A stretch of 64,000 bases of DNA from the NCBI GenBank assembly GCA_963747005.1, contig CAVVDT010000007.1, forward strand, positions 1 to 64,000, given 5' to 3'. The stretch's first letter is position 1, and every line of letters begins with the position of its first letter. Both the position numbers and the translations under genes were made by a program. The notes beneath the pieces were generated by a model. It was given only the letters and a program-made list of their open reading frames with translations, made no database searches and was not told where the DNA came from. Shown here piece after piece: positions 19,798 through 28,142 of the stretch. Source of the DNA: CAVVDT01 sp963747005 (lineage in GTDB: Bacteria > Pseudomonadota > Alphaproteobacteria > Rhizobiales > Aestuariivirgaceae).

Positions 19798-20997
19798 TCA
19801 GGCCTTTGCAGCGGCTTCCATGAGCCGTCTTTCACGTCCCCGCAGGCGTTCCGAGGCGGATTTGAGCTGTCCGCAGGCGGCCATGATGTCGCGGCCGCGC
19901 GGCGTCCTGACGGGGCTTGCGTAGCCCGCCCGGTTGACGATTTCGGCGAACCGCTCGATGGTCTCCCAGTCGGCGCATTCATAGGGCGAGCCGGGCCACG
20001 GGTTGAAGGGAATGAGGTTGATCTTGGCGGGGATGCCCTTGAGGAGCGAGACCAGCCGCCGGGCATCGGCAGGCGCATCGTTGATGCCCTTGAGCATCAC
20101 ATATTCGAAGGTGATGCGGCGGGCATTGGAAAGACCGGGATAGGCCCGGCAGGCGGCCAGCAGGTCGGCAATGGGGTATTTCCTGTTGAGCGGTACCAGC
20201 GTGTCGCGCACCTCATCGGTGGTGGCGTGGAGCGAGATGGCGAGCATGGTGGCGATCTCGGTACCGGCACGGACGATCTCCGGCACCACGCCGGAAGTCG
20301 AGAGCGTGATGCGCCGTTTCGACAGCGAAAGGCCCTCGCCGTCGGCGATGATGGCGACGGCATCGCGCACCTTGTCGAAATTATACAGCGGTTCTCCCAT
20401 GCCCATGAGCACCACATTGGTGATGTAGCGGCCGCTCGCCGGCGGGGCGGGATTGGTTGCCATGGCATCGGGCCATTCGCCCAGCCGGTCGCGGGCGACG
20501 AGCACCTGGGCGACAATCTCGCCGGCGGTCAGGTTGCGCACCAGTGTCTGGGTGCCGGTGTGGCAGAAGGTGCAGGTGAGGGTACAGCCAACCTGGCTGG
20601 AAATGCACAAGGTGCCGCGATCTTCCTCGGGGATATAGACGGTCTCGATCTCGTGGCGGCGGCCATCGGCGTCGGGCGCCAGGCGCAACAGCCACTTGCG
20701 GGTGCCGTCGGTGGAGACCTGCTCGGCGACGATTTCCGGCCGCGCCAGGCTGAAGCCGGCGGCAAGGCTGTCGCGCAGGTCGCGGCCGATATCGGTCATG
20801 GCATCGAAGGAGGTGGCGCCGCGATTGTAGATCCAGCGCCATAACTGGCTGGCGCGCATGCGGCGCTGGCGTTCAGGCACCCCGATGCCCGCCAGGGCCT
20901 CGGCAAGCCCCTCGCGCGTCAGGCCGATGAGGCTTGTCGCCGGCGTGATGAGCGGCGGCGGCACCTCGGCATCGACGGTATCAAGGACAAGGGTCAT
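19798..20997 (-). CDS. rlmN: 23S rRNA (A2503-C2)/tRNA (A37-C2) methyltransferase RlmN
   Basis: 399 residues from the ATG at 20997. Radical-SAM cluster motif C-T-F-C-H-T-G (C-x3-C-x2-C starting at C-T-L-T-C-T-F-C), preceded by S-S-Q-V-G-C-T, and the G-M-G-E-P-L-Y-N SAM-binding stretch. The C-terminal Cys in D-I-M-A-A-C-G-Q is the methyl-carrying residue conserved in RlmN. It methylates A2503 of 23S rRNA and A37 of some tRNAs. Single gene. Confidence 0.97.
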   Translation of the reverse strand: MTLVLDTVDAEVPPPLITPATSLIGLTREGLAEALAGIGVPERQRRMRASQLWRWIYNRGATSFDAMTDIGRDLRDSLAAGFSLARPEIVAEQVSTDGTRKWLLRLAPDADGRRHEIETVYIPEEDRGTLCISSQVGCTLTCTFCHTGTQTLVRNLTAGEIVAQVLVARDRLGEWPDAMATNPAPPASGRYITNVVLMGMGEPLYNFDKVRDAVAIIADGEGLSLSKRRITLSTSGVVPEIVRAGTEIATMLAISLHATTDEVRDTLVPLNRKYPIADLLAACRAYPGLSNARRITFEYVMLKGINDAPADARRLVSLLKGIPAKINLIPFNPWPGSPYECADWETIERFAEIVNRAGYASPVRTPRGRDIMAACGQLKSASERLRGRERRLMEAAAKA

Positions 20998-21074
20998 GGC
21001 CGGCGCTCCCAGATCAGCCTGCAATCGGGTGGTGACACCCAATTCCAGAAAAGCTGATCGGCCTTCAGATTTTG

Positions 21075-21121
21075 AGCATGATGTCATCCGAAATGTGGCA
21101 TCCACTTTTCGGCATCATGCT
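21075..21121. repeat. Rhizobiales-type AGCATGAT intergenic palindrome
   Basis: AGCATGATG (21075-21083) and CATCATGCT (21113-21121) flank an inner pair CCGAAA...TTTCGG around a CCACTT core. This matches a palindromic repeat widely scattered in Hyphomicrobiales genomes. Located between rlmN and the IalB-like gene. Confidence 0.75.
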
Positions 21122-21159
21122 CTACCACAAAGCGGCGATGGCGCCAAAGAGGCTTTGGC

Positions 21160-21693
21160 CTACTTGCAGGCGTCCTCGATCTTCGCCATGGCGGCGGTGA
21201 CGCCCGACAGCGAATAGGTGTCGACGGTCACCGTGCCGTGCGAGGAGGTGCCGGTTACCACCATCCTGGTGCCGGCCTTCATGGCGCCGACTATCTCGTT
21301 GTCGTGCTGGGAGGAGTCCGACCAGGCGCCATCGTCATGGGTGAAGAGCTCGAATTTGTGGCCATCGATATCGACGCTGACCGATGAGTCCTTCTTGAAG
21401 GTGTAGCCGATGATGGTGTTGACCTCGTTCTTCACCTTGTCGGCAGTGCGGTCGGTCACCAGAAAGAACACCGGCGAGCGCTTGGCGCCCTGGGGATCGG
21501 ACTTCTTGGGCTGCGAGACGATGTAGCAGACATTGCCGCCGTTGTTCTTGTAGGCATAGGCCGCCCAGTCGGTGAATTCGCCCAGTGGCGTGGGCTCCTG
21601 GGCAGCAGCGGCGCCCGCCAGGGCGCCGAACAGAAAAAGGGAAAGGGTGAAGCCCCCGGAAAATCGAATCATGACGGATCGAAGAATACTCAT
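21160..21693 (-). CDS. Invasion-associated locus B (IalB) family protein
   Basis: 177 residues. Signal peptide (1-31, ending AAA-A-Q), then the IalB core: W-A-A-Y-A-Y, V-C-Y-I-V-S-Q-P-K-K, R-S-P-V-F-F-L-V-T-D-R and a final D-A-C-K; the two Cys probably pair. The family is periplasmic/outer membrane, first seen in Bartonella erythrocyte invasion but common in free-living Alphaproteobacteria, so no pathogenic role is implied. Start at 21693 has AGG upstream; the inner Met at 21672 has none. Confidence 0.88.
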   Translation of the reverse strand: MSILRSVMIRFSGGFTLSLFLFGALAGAAAAQEPTPLGEFTDWAAYAYKNNGGNVCYIVSQPKKSDPQGAKRSPVFFLVTDRTADKVKNEVNTIIGYTFKKDSSVSVDIDGHKFELFTHDDGAWSDSSQHDNEIVGAMKAGTRMVVTGTSSHGTVTVDTYSLSGVTAAMAKIEDACK

Positions 21694-21891
21694 TGAACCT
21701 GCCCAGTTCCAGCCACTGCCGCTAATTTGCCCCGCTACGGCACCTTTTTCCCGATCGGTGCGTTCGCCCGGCCCACACTAGGGGGGAAGTTGACCAGATG
21801 ATGGCGGGCCACACAAAGGCGGGCCCCGGCGTTGCTTTTCGCGGCCAAAACATCCAGTTTGCCTCTCCTGTCAGCCGCAAAGGGAGTTGCG

Positions 21892-22866
21892 ATGAAAGCC
21901 ATCCAATGCACCGGCTTCGGCCCGCCCGAAGCGCTTGTGCTCGCCGAAATCCCCCGTCCGCGCCCGGCAGCGGGCGAACTGGCGGTTAAGGTGAAGGCCT
22001 GTGCGCTCAATTTCTTCGATACGCTGATCATCGAAGGCAAGTACCAGTACCGGCCCGATCTGCCGTTCTCGCCGGGCGCCGAAGTGGCAGGCGTCATCGA
22101 GGCGCTGGGCGAGGGGGTCAAGGGCTTCAAGGCCGGCGAGCGGGTGATCGGCTATCTGGGCTGGGGCGGCTGCCGCGAGGAGGTGGCGGCGGCGGCCGAC
22201 AAATTCATCGTCATGCCCGACGGCATCGAGGATGCCGCCGGCGCCGGGCTCACGGTCACCTACGGCACAACCCTGCATGCGCTGAAGGACCGCGCCCGCC
22301 TCAAGCCGGGTGAGACGCTGGCGGTGCTGGGGGCGGCCGGCGGGGTGGGACAGGCCGCCATCGAGATCGGCAAGATCATGGGCGCGCGGGTGATCGCCTG
22401 CGCCTCCAGCGACGGCAAGCTCGATTTCTGCAAGCGGCTCGGGGCCGACGACGGTTTCAACTACCGAGAAGGCGACCTCAAAGAGGGCCTCAGGCGGCTC
22501 ACCGGCGGCAAGGGCGTCGATGTGGTCTACGATGCCGTGGGCGGCGATCTGTCGGAGCCGGCGCTCAGGGCGATCGCCTGGCAGGGTCGTTTCCTGGTGG
22601 TGGGCTTTGCGGCTGGAAGCATTCCGAAGATACCCCTCAACCTCGTGCTGCTCAAAGGCTGCGAGATCGTCGGGGTGTTCTGGGGCGAACACATCGTGCG
22701 CCAGCCGGACCTTCATCGCGCCAATATGGGCCAACTGCTGCAATGGGCAGCGGAGGGGCGCATCGTGCCGCACGTGCACAAGGTCTACAGCCTTGCCGAA
22801 ACGCCTCAGGCGCTCACCGCCATCGCCAGGCGCGAGGTCATGGGCAAGGCAATCGTCGTACCGTAG
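21892..22866 (+). CDS. NADPH:quinone oxidoreductase-like MDR protein
   Basis: 324 residues from the ATG at 21892, preceded by AAAGGGAG. Medium-chain dehydrogenase/reductase of the zeta-crystallin/QOR type: no zinc ligands, NADPH-binding motif V-L-G-A-A-G-G-V-G-Q-A-A, and V-D-V-V-Y-D-A-V-G-G in the Rossmann domain. Reduces quinones or enoyl-type carbonyls with NADPH. Monocistronic, divergent from the IalB gene. Confidence 0.88.
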   Translation: MKAIQCTGFGPPEALVLAEIPRPRPAAGELAVKVKACALNFFDTLIIEGKYQYRPDLPFSPGAEVAGVIEALGEGVKGFKAGERVIGYLGWGGCREEVAAAADKFIVMPDGIEDAAGAGLTVTYGTTLHALKDRARLKPGETLAVLGAAGGVGQAAIEIGKIMGARVIACASSDGKLDFCKRLGADDGFNYREGDLKEGLRRLTGGKGVDVVYDAVGGDLSEPALRAIAWQGRFLVVGFAAGSIPKIPLNLVLLKGCEIVGVFWGEHIVRQPDLHRANMGQLLQWAAEGRIVPHVHKVYSLAETPQALTAIARREVMGKAIVVP

Positions 22867-22905
22867 TGGCACTGGTGGCGGGGAGAGGCGCCATGCGCGG
22901 CCGCG

Positions 22906-23124
22906 TCAGTGCACCACATAGGTGGCGATCAGGTAGACCAGCAGCCCGGCAGCGACCATGATGCCGATGGCGCGGCCGATACGGCGGCCGAGGATCACCA
23001 CGGGATCGCTGTCATCGTCGTCATCGCCGCCGCGGGGGCCGGTCAGCAGCTTTTCCGACTGCTCGGCCATGCGCTTGAGGTTGCGTTGCGCCTCGGCTGC
23101 GTCTTCGGCGGTGTGACGCTTCAC
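22906..23124 (-). CDS. Small single-pass membrane protein
   Basis: 72 residues. Charged N-terminal helix (1-30), an acidic stretch with five Asp (about 34-38), then a C-terminal membrane segment (about 50-70, A-I-G-I-M-V-A-A-G-L-L-V-Y-L-I). Its start overlaps the stop of the zincin gene at 23121 by 4 bases, so the two are translationally coupled. No known domain. Confidence 0.75.
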   Translation of the reverse strand: MKRHTAEDAAEAQRNLKRMAEQSEKLLTGPRGGDDDDDSDPVVILGRRIGRAIGIMVAAGLLVYLIATYVVH

Positions 23125-23567
23125 TGCATCGTTCCGGGCCGGTCGGTGTCGGCGGCCATCTCGATGCGGGCCATGTCTTCATCGCTGAGGCCGAAGTGAT
23201 GGCCGATCTCGTGCACCAGCACATGGGTGACCACGGCACCCAGCATTTCTTCGTGCTCGGCCCAGTAGTCGAGGATGGGCCGGCGGTAGAGGAAAATCAT
23301 GTTGGGCATGAGGGGCGGCGAGGAGGGGCTCGCCTGGGCAAGACCGGTGCCGGTGAACAGGCCAAGCAGGTCGTAATCCGATTCACAATCCAGCTCCTCG
23401 AGGACGTCTTCGTCGGGAAAGTCCTCGATGCGGATCACCAGTTCGCCGCACAGGTCGTGGAATTCGGCCGGCAGTGAACGCAGCGCATCATCGGCAAGCA
23501 GTGCCAGCTCATCGAGCGAGGGCGCCACGATGCGCGATATCCGGTCGGTCGTGGTTCTGGCGGCCAT
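23121..23567 (-). CDS. Metallopeptidase family protein (Zincin_1/DUF1025)
   Basis: 148 residues. The zincin motif H-E-I-G-H-H-F-G-L-S-D-E-D-M (HExxH with a third ligand downstream) is intact. This fits the minigluzincin-like family PF06262, common in bacteria and of unknown substrate. Coupled by a 4-base overlap to the small membrane protein, which may anchor or regulate it. Confidence 0.88.
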   Translation of the reverse strand: MAARTTTDRISRIVAPSLDELALLADDALRSLPAEFHDLCGELVIRIEDFPDEDVLEELDCESDYDLLGLFTGTGLAQASPSSPPLMPNMIFLYRRPILDYWAEHEEMLGAVVTHVLVHEIGHHFGLSDEDMARIEMAADTDRPGTMQ

Positions 23568-23616
23568 GGCCGCTATATTGCCATGCCCGAAGCCGCGATA
23601 GGCAACAAAATTGCGC

Positions 23617-23766
23617 TCAATGGGTGGTGGCGGTGGTTTCGACGCTGTGGCTCGGCAATGCCCGGACCGTGGTCAATACCGCCATTGTGCCGGTAATCAG
23701 CGTGGCGCCGACCAAACCGATGAGGATAGCGCGCAGGAAACGCGCATCGGCTTCTTTTGCAATCAT
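23617..23766 (-). CDS. Small membrane protein
   Basis: 49 residues from the ATG at 23766, which has GGGGGA about 9 bases upstream; a longer frame to 23805 is possible. One membrane segment (about 12-32, L-I-G-L-V-G-A-T-L-I-T-G) and a polar Thr-rich C-terminus. No recognised family. Confidence 0.5.
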   Translation of the reverse strand: MIAKEADARFLRAILIGLVGATLITGTMAVLTTVRALPSHSVETTATTH

Positions 23767-23900
23767 AAAAACTCGTCCCCCGATACCGGCGGTCCCACAA
23801 CTCACCGTCCCAGAATGCTAGCACAACGAATATTGCGCCAATGTTAACGGCGCATTCACCACATGTTCGGTGCCATTGCAAGCCTTGCGGCGGTCATATC

Positions 23901-25307
23901 CTAGTTCCAGGAGCGGATATCGACGAAATGCCCGGCAACGGCGGCGGCGGCGGCCATGGCCGGCGACACCAGGTGGGTGCGGCCGCGGAAACCCTGGCGG
24001 CCCTCGAAATTGCGGTTGGAGGTCGAAGCGCAGCGCTCGCCGGGCAGGAGCTTGTCGGCGTTCATGGCCAGACACATGGAACAGCCCGGCTCGCGCCATT
24101 CAAAGCCGGCGGCGGTGAACACCTTGTCGAGACCTTCCGCCTCGGCCGCGGCCTTCACCAGGCCGGAGCCCGGCACCACCATGGCGTTGACGCCTTCGTG
24201 CACCTTCTTGCCGGCGATCACCCGGGCGGCGGCGCGCAGGTCCTCCATGCGGCCGTTGGTGCATGAACCGATGAAGATGCGGTCGACGCCGATATCGGTG
24301 ATCTTCGTTCCTGCCGTGAGCCCCATGTAATCGAGCTTGTGGGCGATGGCGGCGCGGCGCATCTCGTCTTCAAAGTCGGCCGGATCGGGGATGACGCCGG
24401 TGATGGCGAGCACGTCCTCGGGGCTGGTGCCCCAGGTGACGAGCGGCGGCAGGGCCGATCCGTCAAGGCGGATCTCGGCGTCGAAACGGGCGCCTTCATC
24501 GCTCACCAGGCTTTCCCAGTAGCGCATTGCCTGATCCCATTGGGCGCCCTTGGGGCTGCGCGGACGGTCCTTCAGATAGGCGAAGGTCTTTTCATCGGGG
24601 GCGATCATGCCGGCGCGGGCGCCGCCTTCGATGGACATGTTGCACACCGTCATGCGGCCCTCCATCGAGAGGGCTCGGAAGACGTCGCCCGAATATTCGA
24701 TCACATGGCCGGTGCCGCCGGCGGTGCCGATCTCGCCGATGATGGCGAGGATCACGTCCTTGGCGGTGATGCCGTCGGCGAGCCTGCCGTCGACGGTCAC
24801 CTTCATGTTCTTGGCCTTCTTCTGGATCAGCGTCTGGGTGGCGAGCACATGCTCGACCTCGGAGGTGCCGATGCCGTGGGCGAGCGCCCCGAAAGCACCA
24901 TGGGTCGAGGTGTGGCTGTCGCCGCACACAATCGTCGTGCCGGGCAGGGTAAAACCCTGTTCGGGGCCGATGATGTGGACGATGCCCTGGCGCTTGTCGG
25001 TCTCGTTGAAATAGTCGATGCCGAACTCGGCGGCGTTCTTCGCCAGGGTCTCGACCTGGAGCCGCGCTTCGGGGTCGGAAATACCTTTTGAGCGGTCGGT
25101 GGTCGGCACGTTGTGATCGACCACGGCGAGGGTCTTTTCCGGCGCGTGCACCTTGCGGCCAGCCAGACGCAGGCCTTCGAACGCCTGCGGGCTGGTGACT
25201 TCGTGCACCAGATGGCGGTCGATGTAGATAAGCGAGGTGCCGTCGTCGGCCTCATGCACCAGATGGTCGTCCCAGATCTTGTCGTAGAGCGTGCGCGGCT
25301 TGGCCAT
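23901..25307 (-). CDS. leuC: 3-isopropylmalate dehydratase, large subunit
   Basis: 468 residues, full length. Aconitase-family segments: V-C-G-D-S-H-T-S-T-H-G-A, the cluster cysteines in F-I-G-S-C-T-N-G-R and G-C-S-M-C-L-A-M-N. With LeuD it isomerises 2- to 3-isopropylmalate in leucine biosynthesis; leuD is not in the window. It follows rplS in the same direction after a terminator-like hairpin, so it likely has its own promoter. Confidence 0.98.
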   Translation of the reverse strand: MAKPRTLYDKIWDDHLVHEADDGTSLIYIDRHLVHEVTSPQAFEGLRLAGRKVHAPEKTLAVVDHNVPTTDRSKGISDPEARLQVETLAKNAAEFGIDYFNETDKRQGIVHIIGPEQGFTLPGTTIVCGDSHTSTHGAFGALAHGIGTSEVEHVLATQTLIQKKAKNMKVTVDGRLADGITAKDVILAIIGEIGTAGGTGHVIEYSGDVFRALSMEGRMTVCNMSIEGGARAGMIAPDEKTFAYLKDRPRSPKGAQWDQAMRYWESLVSDEGARFDAEIRLDGSALPPLVTWGTSPEDVLAITGVIPDPADFEDEMRRAAIAHKLDYMGLTAGTKITDIGVDRIFIGSCTNGRMEDLRAAARVIAGKKVHEGVNAMVVPGSGLVKAAAEAEGLDKVFTAAGFEWREPGCSMCLAMNADKLLPGERCASTSNRNFEGRQGFRGRTHLVSPAMAAAAAVAGHFVDIRSWN

Positions 25308-25421
25308 GGTCTTAAGTCTTTCCCCGGGAAAGGGTCAGGATCAAAGGGGATCGCGGCGAAACATAATGGCGGGCGAAGGGTTTGTCAGCACCCCAATGGC
25401 GGCGCCGTTCGCCGGCCCACG

Positions 25422-25450
25422 AAAAAGGGGGCAGGCCTGTCGCCACCCCC
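25422..25450 (-). terminator. Intrinsic terminator after rplS
   Basis: On the minus strand GGGGGTGGC pairs with GCC-TG-CCCCC and is followed by TTTTTC. It lies about 35 bases past the rplS stop and before leuC. Confidence 0.75.
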
Positions 25451-25484
25451 TCATCGCACGCGATCATCGAGACAACGGGGCCGG

Positions 25485-25901
25485 TTAGGCCTCGGCGGGC
25501 GCGGGTGCGGCTTGCGCTGCCGCCGGCGCCTCGGAGGCGATGGCCCGTTTCTTTTCGGTGATGCGGGCCGCCTTGCCGGTCAGGCCGCGCAGATAATAGA
25601 GCTTTGCACGACGTACCTTGCCGCGGCGCACCACATTCACCGCCTCGACCAGCGGCGAATACAGCGGGAAGACGCGCTCCACGCCCTCGCCGTAGCTCAT
25701 CTTGCGCACGGTGAAGCTCTGGTTGAGGCCGGCACCGGAGCGGGCGATCACCACGCCTTCGTAATTCTGTACCCGCGAACGCTCGCCTTCCGTGACGCGC
25801 ACGCTCACCACGACCGTGTCGCCGGGCGAGAATTGCGGGATCTGGCGGCGCTCGGCGATCTTCGCGGCCTGCTCGGCATCGAGCTGCTGAATAATGTCCA
25901 T
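25485..25901 (-). CDS. rplS: Large ribosomal subunit protein bL19
   Basis: 138 residues from the ATG at 25901. The upstream ATG at 25910 has AAAAGG touching it, while 25901 has the same site at the right spacing and gives the family N-terminus M-D-I-I-Q-Q-L-D-A-E-Q. Core motifs P-G-D-T-V-V-V, F-T-V-R-K-M-S-Y-G-E-G-V-E-R-V-F-P and R-R-G-K-V-R-R-A-K-L-Y-Y-L-R are present. The last 25 residues are an Ala/Glu/Pro tail. The gene is split from trmD by a XRE regulator on the other strand. Confidence 0.97.
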   Translation of the reverse strand: MDIIQQLDAEQAAKIAERRQIPQFSPGDTVVVSVRVTEGERSRVQNYEGVVIARSGAGLNQSFTVRKMSYGEGVERVFPLYSPLVEAVNVVRRGKVRRAKLYYLRGLTGKAARITEKKRAIASEAPAAAQAAPAPAEA

Positions 25902-26053
25902 CGTCGTCATCCTTTTGAGAAGTTGCGGCGTCATACAGGGTGGCTTGAGAAAAATCAATGTCCGCAAAGGTGTTTTCTGTGGGCCGATTTGCCTTTCGCG
26001 CCCCGGTTTGCTAGACCCCGGGCACCCCCAAACCCTCAAACCAACGGAGACCG

Positions 26054-26437
26054 ATGACCATTTCAACGACAAAGGACCGCCGGCCCAAGCCGAACATGGA
26101 ACTTGCCGCCCGCATCGTCGCGGCGCGTGAAGTGCTGGGACTCAACACCGAACAGCTTGCCCAGCGCATCGGCGCCACCGTGGCGACCGTCAGTGGCTGG
26201 GAAACCGGCAAGTCGCAGCCGCGTACCAACCGCCTCGTCACGCTTGCCGGGATCCTCGGCGTCAGCCCGAGCTGGCTGCTGAGCGGGCTTGGCGACGGAC
26301 CTGTCAGCGTGACGGCCGAAACCCGCATGGAAGCCCTCGGCAACGGCATCCTCGAATTGCGCACCCTGTCGAGCCGCATCGCCGAGCAGGTGGACGACCT
26401 CGAGCAGCGCCTCGCCCTGCTCAAGAAGTCAGCCTGA
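26054..26437 (+). CDS. XRE-family HTH transcriptional regulator
   Basis: 127 residues; GGAG precedes the ATG. HTH_3 domain at about 18-72 (A-A-R-E-V-L-G-L-N-T-E-Q-L-A-Q-R-I, W-E-T-G-K-S-Q-P-R). The C-terminal 40 residues form a coiled coil (S-R-I-A-E-Q-V-D-D-L-E-Q-R-L), probably for dimerisation. Lies on the plus strand inside the minus-strand ribosomal/tRNA modification block, ending 3 bases from the trmD stop and divergent from rplS. Confidence 0.9.
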   Translation: MTISTTKDRRPKPNMELAARIVAAREVLGLNTEQLAQRIGATVATVSGWETGKSQPRTNRLVTLAGILGVSPSWLLSGLGDGPVSVTAETRMEALGNGILELRTLSSRIAEQVDDLEQRLALLKKSA

Positions 26438-26439
26438 CG

Positions 26440-27126
26440 TCACTTTTTCTTCAAGAGATCGGGCCGTCGTTCAGCGGTCAGACGTTCCGCTTCGGCCCGC
26501 CGCCAGCGGGCTATGGCGCCGTGATCCCCCGATAGTAGAACCTCCGGAATGTCGCGGCCCTCGAAGCGGCGCGGCCGGGTATACTGGGGATGCTCCAGAA
26601 GCCCCGCCTCGAAGCTCTCGTCGTCACCGGAAAGCGCCTCGCCCATGACCCCCGGCAACAGGCGCACCACGGCATCGAGCACGACGATGGCCGCCGGTTC
26701 ACCGCCGGAGAGCACATAGTCGCCGATGGAGACTTCCTCGAGGCCGCGGGCCGCGATGATGCGCTCGTCGATGCCCTCGAAACGGCCGCAGACGATGACC
26801 GCGCCTGGACCCGCTGCCAGTTGGCGCACCCGCTTTTGATCGAGTGGGGTGCCGCGCGGGCTCATCAGGAGGCGAGGGCGCGGATCGCCTTGGGGCGAGC
26901 TTGAGTCGATGGCGGCAGCCAGCACGTCGGCGCGCATCACCATGCCGGGACCGCCACCGGCCGGGGTATCGTCGACATTGCGATGCCGGTCATGGGCGTG
27001 CTTGCGGATGTCGACGGCGTGCAGCGACCAGATGCCGCTTTCGAGCGCCTTGCCGGCCAGCGACAACCCCAAAGGCCCGGGAAACATCTCCGGAAAGAGG
27101 GTGAGCACCGTGGCGCGAAAGGTCAT
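26440..27126 (-). CDS. trmD: tRNA (guanine37-N1)-methyltransferase TrmD
   Basis: 228 residues. SPOUT knot motifs: L-L-M-S-P-R-G-T-P-L-D-Q, V-I-V-C-G-R-F-E-G-I-D-E-R, and S-I-G-D-Y-V-L-S-G-G-E. Makes m1G37 in tRNAs reading CUN, CCN and CGG, preventing frameshifts. Overlaps rimM by 4 bases. Confidence 0.98.
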   Translation of the reverse strand: MTFRATVLTLFPEMFPGPLGLSLAGKALESGIWSLHAVDIRKHAHDRHRNVDDTPAGGGPGMVMRADVLAAAIDSSSPQGDPRPRLLMSPRGTPLDQKRVRQLAAGPGAVIVCGRFEGIDERIIAARGLEEVSIGDYVLSGGEPAAIVVLDAVVRLLPGVMGEALSGDDESFEAGLLEHPQYTRPRRFEGRDIPEVLLSGDHGAIARWRRAEAERLTAERRPDLLKKK

Positions 27127-27650
27127 GGCTCCAGCAGACCCTCGGGCGGATCGGCGATGAGAAAGCCGGCGGCGATGTCGATGGCGGGGACGGCGGCGCG
27201 GTTGAACGGCAGCAGCACCTCGCGGCCGTCATCGTTCAACCGCACGGCCAGGAGGTCGCTGGCGCCGTAGTTCTCCACGTCCGTCACCCGCCCGATGGTT
27301 CGGCCATCCGGCAGCCGCACGGCAAGGCCGATGAGATCGGCGTGATAAACCTCACCCTCCGGCGCAGCCGGCAGGCGGGTACGCGGCACCGCCAGTTCGG
27401 TGCCTTTCAGCGCCTCGGCCGCGTTGCGGTCGGTGATGCCTTGCAGACGGGCGATGAAGCCGGCCTTCGCCGGGCGCAGTGCCTCGATGACGAGGCTGCG
27501 ACCGGATCCCACGAGGTCGAGCGCTCCGTAGCCGGCAATGGCTTGCGGCTCGGCGGTAAAGCTCATCAGCACCACCTCGCCGCGAATGCCGTGGGCACCG
27601 ACGATGCGCCCGAGGACCACCTGATCGTCGCCTGCGGTCGGCACCGCCAT
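27123..27650 (-). CDS. rimM: Ribosome maturation factor RimM
   Basis: 175 residues. N-terminal RimM barrel begins V-V-L-G-R-I-V-G-A-H-G-I-R-G-E-V; C-terminal PRC barrel has Y-H-A-D-L-I-G-L-A-V and E-N-Y-G-A-S-D-L-L-A-V. Assists 30S head assembly with S19. Between rpsP (20-base gap) and trmD (4-base overlap). Confidence 0.97.
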   Translation of the reverse strand: MAVPTAGDDQVVLGRIVGAHGIRGEVVLMSFTAEPQAIAGYGALDLVGSGRSLVIEALRPAKAGFIARLQGITDRNAAEALKGTELAVPRTRLPAAPEGEVYHADLIGLAVRLPDGRTIGRVTDVENYGASDLLAVRLNDDGREVLLPFNRAAVPAIDIAAGFLIADPPEGLLEP

Positions 27651-27670
27651 GGCTCAGGCCGGGCGCGCCA

Positions 27671-28096
27671 TCACGCTTCGGCGGCGGGGGCTTCGGCCGG
27701 CGCTTCAGCCGCTGCTTCAGCTTCGGCCTTGGCGGCTTCGGCGGCGGCAGCCTCGGTGGCGGCCTTCGCCTCGGCCTCGGCCTTCTCGCGCTCGGCGCGC
27801 TTCTTGCCCGGCAGGGCCTTTTCCGGGTTGTTGCGGGCTTCGCGCTTGACGATGCCGGCGGCATCGAGGAAGCGGGCGACACGGTCTGTCGGCAGGGCAC
27901 CCACCGACAGCCAATGCCTGGCGCGCTCGGCGTCGATCTTCACCCGGCCTTCGTCGTCGCGTGGCAGGATGGGGTTCCAGATGCCGATCTTCTCGATGAA
28001 GCGGCCGTCGCGCGGGCTCGTCGCCTCGGCGATGACGATGCGGTAGTGTGGCCGCTTCTTGGCGCCGCCGCGGGCCAGTCTGATCTTCAGGGACAT
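27671..28096 (-). CDS. rpsP: Small ribosomal subunit protein bS16 with long Ala/Glu tail
   Basis: 141 residues. Residues 1-85 are standard bS16 (M-S-L-K-I-R-L-A-R-G-G-A-K-K-R-P, Y-R-I-V-I-A-E). About 55 residues of Ala, Glu and Lys follow (K-A-E-A-E-A-K-A-A-T-E), a low-complexity extension found in various lengths in Alphaproteobacteria. First gene of the rpsP-rimM-trmD set, after ffh. Confidence 0.96.
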   Translation of the reverse strand: MSLKIRLARGGAKKRPHYRIVIAEATSPRDGRFIEKIGIWNPILPRDDEGRVKIDAERARHWLSVGALPTDRVARFLDAAGIVKREARNNPEKALPGKKRAEREKAEAEAKAATEAAAAEAAKAEAEAAAEAPAEAPAAEA

Positions 28097-28142
28097 TTCA
28101 GTTTAACTCCTTGATGTGAAACGTTGAAAAGGGGGTTTTCTG

